Of a stretch of 64,000 nt of DNA, positions 60,212 through 64,000 are shown piece by piece; position 1 is the first letter of the stretch; every line of letters begins with the position of its first letter. The DNA lies in assembly GCA_905182325.1 (NCBI GenBank), contig CAJJBD010000008.1, positions 1-64,000 on the forward strand, given 5' to 3'. The notes below the pieces were generated by a model. It searched no databases. It was not told the DNA's origin and saw nothing but the letters and a program-made list of their open reading frames with translations. Origin of the DNA: an uncultured Planktomarina sp. (GTDB taxonomy: Bacteria > Pseudomonadota > Alphaproteobacteria > Rhodobacterales > Rhodobacteraceae). The position numbers and the translations under genes were made by a program.

Positions 60212-60396
60212 TGCCTTCAGCTATCCTGATGTTAACTTTGGATATTAGGATGCTTAACACTTAAGCGCCAAACTCATGATTAACTAATTTTTTCTTTCAT
60301 ATAACATTATTAGGCGATCACGGCATTATGAACCGTAAACTAGGTTATACGGGGCATTACTTGCAAATGAAGAACTAGACCCTGAGTTGGGCCGCC

Positions 60397-60894
60397 TTAA
60401 ACTTGTATTCCTCCTTGTGGATAGTGCTGAAATACCTCGGTAGATCCATCAGTCCTAACTATAAAAACATCGTAGGCGTCACGCTCTTCTTCAGGTCCCA
60501 TCCCCGGCGAGCCATAGGGCATTGCTGGTACTGCTAACCCTAAAGCATCAGGACGTTCGGCTATAACGCGTCTGATATCGCTAACTGGTACATGCCCTTC
60601 GATGAAATACCCCCCAACTTTAGCAGTATGACAAGACATCATATCTTTGGGGATGCCACTTTCAATCTTAAATTCAGTTAAAAGGCTACCAGAGCTATTT
60701 TCAGTAGTAACATTGAAATCTTGATCTGTTAAGATTTTGATCCACGCGTTGCAACAGCCACATTGTGGGTTTTTAACCACATGAATATTAGTATTATTCT
60801 GGCCTGCTACGGCTATTAATGGATTAACCGCCATTGCACTTGAGGCCATTATTAACAATTTCCGACGGCTGAACTGGTTTTTTTTCTTCATCAC
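60397..60894 (-). CDS. DUF411-family periplasmic metal-associated protein
   Basis: A 165-residue protein with an N-terminal signal containing SRRKLLIMASSAMA, Tat-like, with cut near AVA at about 30. The mature protein carries the DUF411 hallmark CGCCNAW (Cys45, 47, 48 approximately) in KNPQCGCCNAWIKIL, a further Cys in MMSCHTAKVGGYFIEGHVP, and a Met-rich AMPYGSPGMG near the end. DUF411 proteins are often next to copper resistance genes, so copper binding is possible; no such genes are here. It converges with the 83-residue gene. Confidence 0.88.
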   Translation of the reverse strand: MMKKKNQFSRRKLLIMASSAMAVNPLIAVAGQNNTNIHVVKNPQCGCCNAWIKILTDQDFNVTTENSSGSLLTEFKIESGIPKDMMSCHTAKVGGYFIEGHVPVSDIRRVIAERPDALGLAVPAMPYGSPGMGPEEERDAYDVFIVRTDGSTEVFQHYPQGGIQV

Positions 60895-61049
60895 TCACCC
60901 TCTCTTAATACTCTAATTGTTAGGTAGTACAGTTTACAAATACATCCACGTCATGATGGTGCGATACCAATTTAATTGAAACATCAACGCATCAGCAAAT
61001 AAAATTTTAGTATTTCTTTAAATTTCTCTAAGAGATGCCTATTCTTAGT

Positions 61050-61385
61050 CTAGTCTTTTCCATCCGCACTCTCTTCACTCAGGCGATCTAAAATAATTCT
61101 GTATCCCTGATGTGGTTCGTTTGTTAAAAATCTAGCTACTCGGCCAATTGTTGTGGTGCTAACACCTGTTTTTTCATTAATATTGCGATATGATAGTCCC
61201 TGTTGATCTAAAATTTTTGCAACATGCCAACGTTCTGTTAACGCCCTAATTTCGGCTGGTGTGCAAAGATCTGTGAGAAAACGTTGCATTTCTTCTTCAG
61301 ACTTAACGAACATCATTGCACTACATAATTGTCCTAAATGATCACTTTCGCTTTCGCCTTTATGAACAGTTATTTGTTTGGGCAT
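61050..61385 (-). CDS. YerC/YecD-type TrpR-family regulator
   Basis: A 111-residue protein with a TrpR-like DNA-binding fold: EEEMQRFLTDLCTPAEIRALTERW (about 31-54) and the helix-turn-helix LSYRNINEKTGVSTTTIGRVARFL (about 64-87, shortened). This is the YerC/YecD group of TrpR-superfamily regulators of unassigned ligand. The C-terminal tail is hydrophilic. ATG is preceded by GTAGGAACC. It is divergent from the inositol-monophosphatase-family gene and may control it. Confidence 0.88.
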   Translation of the reverse strand: MPKQITVHKGESESDHLGQLCSAMMFVKSEEEMQRFLTDLCTPAEIRALTERWHVAKILDQQGLSYRNINEKTGVSTTTIGRVARFLTNEPHQGYRIILDRLSEESADGKD

Positions 61386-61502
61386 TGTGGTTCCTACCTT
61401 TTCTAAAACCTTTAAAACAGCTAGAAGGTCTTGTGGTTTTGTATTAACATGCTAATACAATGGTACAAAATGATTTGGCAAGTGTTTTTTGGGAAATTTA
61501 AA

Positions 61503-62306
61503 ATGGATAATAAAATAAAAGAAATTGCTATTGAGGCAGCAAGGGTTGGTGGCGAAATATTAGTACAATATTTTCGGAGTTCTTTGGATGTTGAGGTAAA
61601 AAGTGAACTTTCACCTTTAGTATCAAAAGCTGACCGTGAAGCTGAAATAGCAATTCGCAATATTATTATAAATGCATTTCCTAAACATGTAGTGCAGGGC
61701 GAAGAGTTTGATGATGTTGTTCCAGGAGATAGTGATGACGAAACCATTAATTGGGTAATTGATCCCATTGATGGTACTACAGCATACTTATCTGGTATGC
61801 CGACATTTGTTGTTTTAATTGCTGTTTGGCAGGGTAATATTCCCTTGTTGGGGCTTATATACCAACCCTTAACAAAGGATATGTGGGTAGGCACAAAAAA
61901 TGGGACGGTCTTGAACGGGAACCCCATTAAGGTTGATGATTATCCAAACCAACCCTTAATTCTGGCGACAACATCTCCAGATTATTTATCCACACATACC
62001 CTCAAAGCATTTAATGAAATTCGAAAAGTTGCCTCAGTGACCCAGTTTGGTGGTGATGGGCATTTGTATGGTTCACTCGCCTGTGGTCGTATCAGCCTTA
62101 TTATTGAGGAAGGATTAAAATGGCATGATGTTGCTGCTGTTGTGCCCATTATTTTAGGGGCGGGAGGTAACATTTGTACTTTTTCTGGTGATAAAATTCA
62201 ACCAAATAAGGGTAGCTATTCTATAATTGCTAGCGCGTCTTATGCTCTAACAAATAAATTCCAGTCTGTTTTAAGAGATAACGTGGTTGGGCAAGTTATC
62301 AGCTAG
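61503..62306 (+). CDS. Inositol monophosphatase-family phosphatase
   Basis: A 267-residue lithium-sensitive-type magnesium phosphatase. Metal residues are in GEEF (Glu at about 68), WVIDPIDGTTAYL (about 86-98, with both Asp residues) and the C-terminal WHDVAAVVPIILGAGG (about 207-222). Members include IMPase, HisN-type histidinol-phosphatase and 3'(2'),5'-bisphosphate nucleotidase; the VPIILGAGG end is closer to HisN. ATG 61503 is chosen; an upstream start would add a hydrophobic unrelated 24 residues. It is divergent from a TrpR-type regulator. Confidence 0.85.
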   Translation: MDNKIKEIAIEAARVGGEILVQYFRSSLDVEVKSELSPLVSKADREAEIAIRNIIINAFPKHVVQGEEFDDVVPGDSDDETINWVIDPIDGTTAYLSGMPTFVVLIAVWQGNIPLLGLIYQPLTKDMWVGTKNGTVLNGNPIKVDDYPNQPLILATTSPDYLSTHTLKAFNEIRKVASVTQFGGDGHLYGSLACGRISLIIEEGLKWHDVAAVVPIILGAGGNICTFSGDKIQPNKGSYSIIASASYALTNKFQSVLRDNVVGQVIS

Positions 62307-62536
62307 AAATACTTCCATTGAAGAAGTTCGCAAAGTTTAAAGTGTCTAACAGACTGGCTTTATTTAACGCAAAGTTACCCAATCATGTATTTAGGGGTTT
62401 TGGAACCACACTGTTGCAAAGAGATAAGACCGCATGGTTTGGTGCTGAAAATTAATTGTGCTGACTTCAGTAATTACATAATGCAGAATTCAACTTAAAA
62501 AGTTTGGGAGAAATATTACGTGTGGTATAGATATTG

Positions 62537-63667
62537 ATGCGTATGGTATTTCTAATATTGCTGTTGAACTTAGCTTCCAATGCTTGGGCAAATAATGTTG
62601 TCACTGGGAGTGCAGGTGGCAGGCTGGAAGGTAAAGTCGTTTCAGAATTTGACAGTCCTTGGGCAATGTCTTTCATCGATAGTAAAAACTTACTAGTCAC
62701 TACAAAAACTGGAAAACTTTGGCTTGTAAATACAAGTGGGAGACAGTCTTTAGTATCTGGGGTGCCAAAGGTTTTTGCAGGTGGCCAGGGCGGTTTAGGG
62801 GATGTAGTTCCACACCCAAATTTTTTAAAAAATAACTTGATTTATATTTCTTATATTAATTCGGACAATTTAGGAAAGACACGATATGCGTCCGTAATAC
62901 GTGCTACATTGGAACGTTCAGATAAACTATATCTGAAAAATATTGAACCTATATGGGATCAAACACCCGCACGATCGGGCAAAGGACATTTTTCTCACAG
63001 AATTGCGTTTGGTCTTGATGGTACGAAGCACGCGGGTAAGATTTTTATTACATCTGGCGATCGGCAGGAACAAACTCCAGCACAAAAATGGGATATGGCA
63101 TTAGGGAAAATCATTCGCCTAAACGATAATGGTGCTGTTCCAACGGACAATCCATTTCAGGACAAGGGTAACCTCGCAAAAACTTTTTGGACAGTTGGTC
63201 ACAGGAATGCCCTTGGGCTTGCATTCTCCAAAAATGGTGAGCTATGGGCCCACGAAATGGGTCCACGGCACGGAGATGAACTTAATTTAATCGTTGGCGG
63301 TAAAAATTATGGATGGCCAATAGTGTCGGAGGGTAATCATTACAGTGGGGTAAAAATTCCCAATCATGAAACAAGATCAGAATTCATAGTACCAAAACTT
63401 TATTGGGTACCCACTGTGGCGCCATCTGGATTAATTTTTTATGAGGGAGATGAATTTTCTGAATGGAAAGGAGATGCATTTATTGGAGGATTAAAAAGTA
63501 AGGCACTGGTTCGAATAGGTTTTAATAATGAACAGCCTTTCGAGGCTGAACGCTTCAGTTGGTCTAAAAGAGTGAGAGAGGTCGAAATGGACCATGATGG
63601 TGCGATTTGGGTATTAGAGGATGGCCCAGGTGGCAGGTTAATAAGATTCACAAAACCGAATGAATAG
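62537..63667 (+). CDS. PQQ-dependent aldose sugar dehydrogenase (YliI/Asd type)
   Basis: A 376-residue exported six-bladed beta-propeller. The signal peptide is residues 1-18 (MRMVFLILLLNLASNAWA after the first Met), cut near AWA. Propeller features are FDSPWAMSFIDSKNLLVTTKTGKL (shortened; blade 1), SHRIAFGLDG with the active-site His, NALGLAFSKNGELW and the GPRHGDELNLI motif that binds Ca and PQQ. It oxidises aldoses or polyols to lactones in the periplasm using PQQ, if the cell makes or imports PQQ. The C-terminal WVLEDGPGGRLIRF is typical. Confidence 0.9.
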   Translation: MRMVFLILLLNLASNAWANNVVTGSAGGRLEGKVVSEFDSPWAMSFIDSKNLLVTTKTGKLWLVNTSGRQSLVSGVPKVFAGGQGGLGDVVPHPNFLKNNLIYISYINSDNLGKTRYASVIRATLERSDKLYLKNIEPIWDQTPARSGKGHFSHRIAFGLDGTKHAGKIFITSGDRQEQTPAQKWDMALGKIIRLNDNGAVPTDNPFQDKGNLAKTFWTVGHRNALGLAFSKNGELWAHEMGPRHGDELNLIVGGKNYGWPIVSEGNHYSGVKIPNHETRSEFIVPKLYWVPTVAPSGLIFYEGDEFSEWKGDAFIGGLKSKALVRIGFNNEQPFEAERFSWSKRVREVEMDHDGAIWVLEDGPGGRLIRFTKPNE

Positions 63668-63761
63668 GTAGCCTACTAAAGATAAGCATAAAATAATAAA
63701 TAGTTATTTTAGAAAGGTGTTTGTAATGCTGCATGTGAGCACCGACCAATATTCTGTTTGG

Positions 63762-63785
63762 GCCCGTTTGCTTTGGGGGCTTTTT
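63762..63785 (+). terminator. Possible weak terminator after the sugar dehydrogenase gene
   Basis: GCCC (63762-63765) can pair with GGGC (63777-63780), a four-pair stem with an 11-base loop, followed by five T residues. The stem is short and lies 95 bases after the stop codon, so this is tentative. Confidence 0.35.
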
Positions 63786-63850
63786 CATGGCCTTTCACAA
63801 AGTCACTGGACGCATTTAAAAAGCATATCTTGGCTATTTAGGGATAAATT

Positions 63851-64000
63851 ATGGCGCAAAAATCTACCATTTATACAGTTGAACTTTCTGTAGCGGATAT
63901 GGATCGTCACTATTACGAAACGCATAATCTAACAGTTGCCAAACATCCATCTTAGACGGATGAACGGTTAATGGTACGCATTCTCGCTTTTGCCCTGAAT
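63851..64000 (+). pseudogene. Second yaeQ-like gene with in-frame amber codon, running out of the window
   Basis: Starts MAQKSTIYTVELSVADMDR, closely matching the yaeQ at 57061-57606 (about 85% identical over the visible part). Codon 35 is TAG at 63953-63955, where the intact gene has Glu (PSETDERL), and the same frame then continues with TDERLMVRILAFALN to the window end. No other lesion is seen in 150 bases. It may be a young pseudogene or a sequence error. GGGATAAATT precedes the ATG. Confidence 0.85.

Noticed and set aside
60212-60396. Short frames between the 83-residue gene and the DUF411 gene
   Set aside because: The longest ATG frame is about 17 codons and there is no supporting ribosome site or similarity.
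63726-63893. 54-codon frame overlapping the second yaeQ
   Set aside because: It runs out of frame into a recognisable yaeQ coding segment and has no ribosome site; it is most likely a chance frame.

Overview
The window is a stretch of chromosome-like DNA from an AT-rich Gram-negative bacterium. The gene set (tripartite tricarboxylate transporter, TAXI-type TRAP transporter, Liv-type ABC importer, BKACE and aryl-sulfatase-family enzymes, tryptophan 2,3-dioxygenase, YtoQ, inner-membrane RND pump) fits a free-living, probably marine, heterotrophic proteobacterium. An alphaproteobacterium is my best guess, but there is no rRNA or other firm marker, so this is inference. I see no rRNA, tRNA, CRISPR array, insertion sequence or phage genes.

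Layout. 0-3.8 kb: end of pepT, nth, and metY divergent from an Lrp-type regulator. 4.0-11.5 kb: a collinear set with a TctB-TctA-TctC transporter, a class I glutamine amidotransferase, a cytochrome P450, a glutamine-synthetase-like ligase and a class IV aminotransferase. The ligase/amidotransferase/oxygenase trio suggests amine oxidation through gamma-glutamylated intermediates. 11.6-18.8 kb: an aminotransferase and an aldehyde dehydrogenase on the minus strand, then an alcohol dehydrogenase, an atypical SDR and an arylmalonate-decarboxylase-like protein ending in a clear terminator, then rutE and a GST. 19.2-22.9 kb: a TAXI solute receptor and a fused TRAP permease. 23-30 kb: MFS pump, M20 amidohydrolase, M24 creatinase-like protein, DMT exporter, an exported FKBP-rhodanese fusion, a flavin monooxygenase and an IclR regulator.

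30.8-41.1 kb: a long tightly packed operon (cyclase, cupin, SDR, 3-hydroxyacyl-CoA-dehydrogenase-like enzyme, complete Liv ABC importer, BKACE, sulfatase). Its promoter region is a near copy of the one in front of the TAXI-TRAP transporter 11 kb away. The two units therefore look like one regulon, probably controlled by the neighbouring IclR protein, and dedicated to importing and breaking down an unknown, possibly sulfated, hydroxy acid. This is the strongest candidate for an undescribed system.

41.1-43.1 kb: an imperfect tandem duplication of a two-gene module (CBS-domain protein plus a 162-residue family of unknown function) in which one CBS copy is a pseudogene. 43.2-55.7 kb: DUF3833 lipoprotein, DadA-like oxidase, tryptophan dioxygenase, 2OG-Fe(II) oxygenase, YtoQ, a two-gene RND efflux operon with a 19-bp tandem repeat upstream, a second flavin monooxygenase, a beta-hydroxyacid dehydrogenase and msrB. 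55.7-64 kb: small and decaying genes, namely Sel1-like, RidA, yaeQ, a broken GFA gene, a canonical M24 peptidase, a small conserved-looking protein, DUF411, a YerC/TrpR-type regulator, an inositol-monophosphatase-family enzyme, an aldose sugar dehydrogenase, and a second yaeQ interrupted by an amber codon at the window edge.
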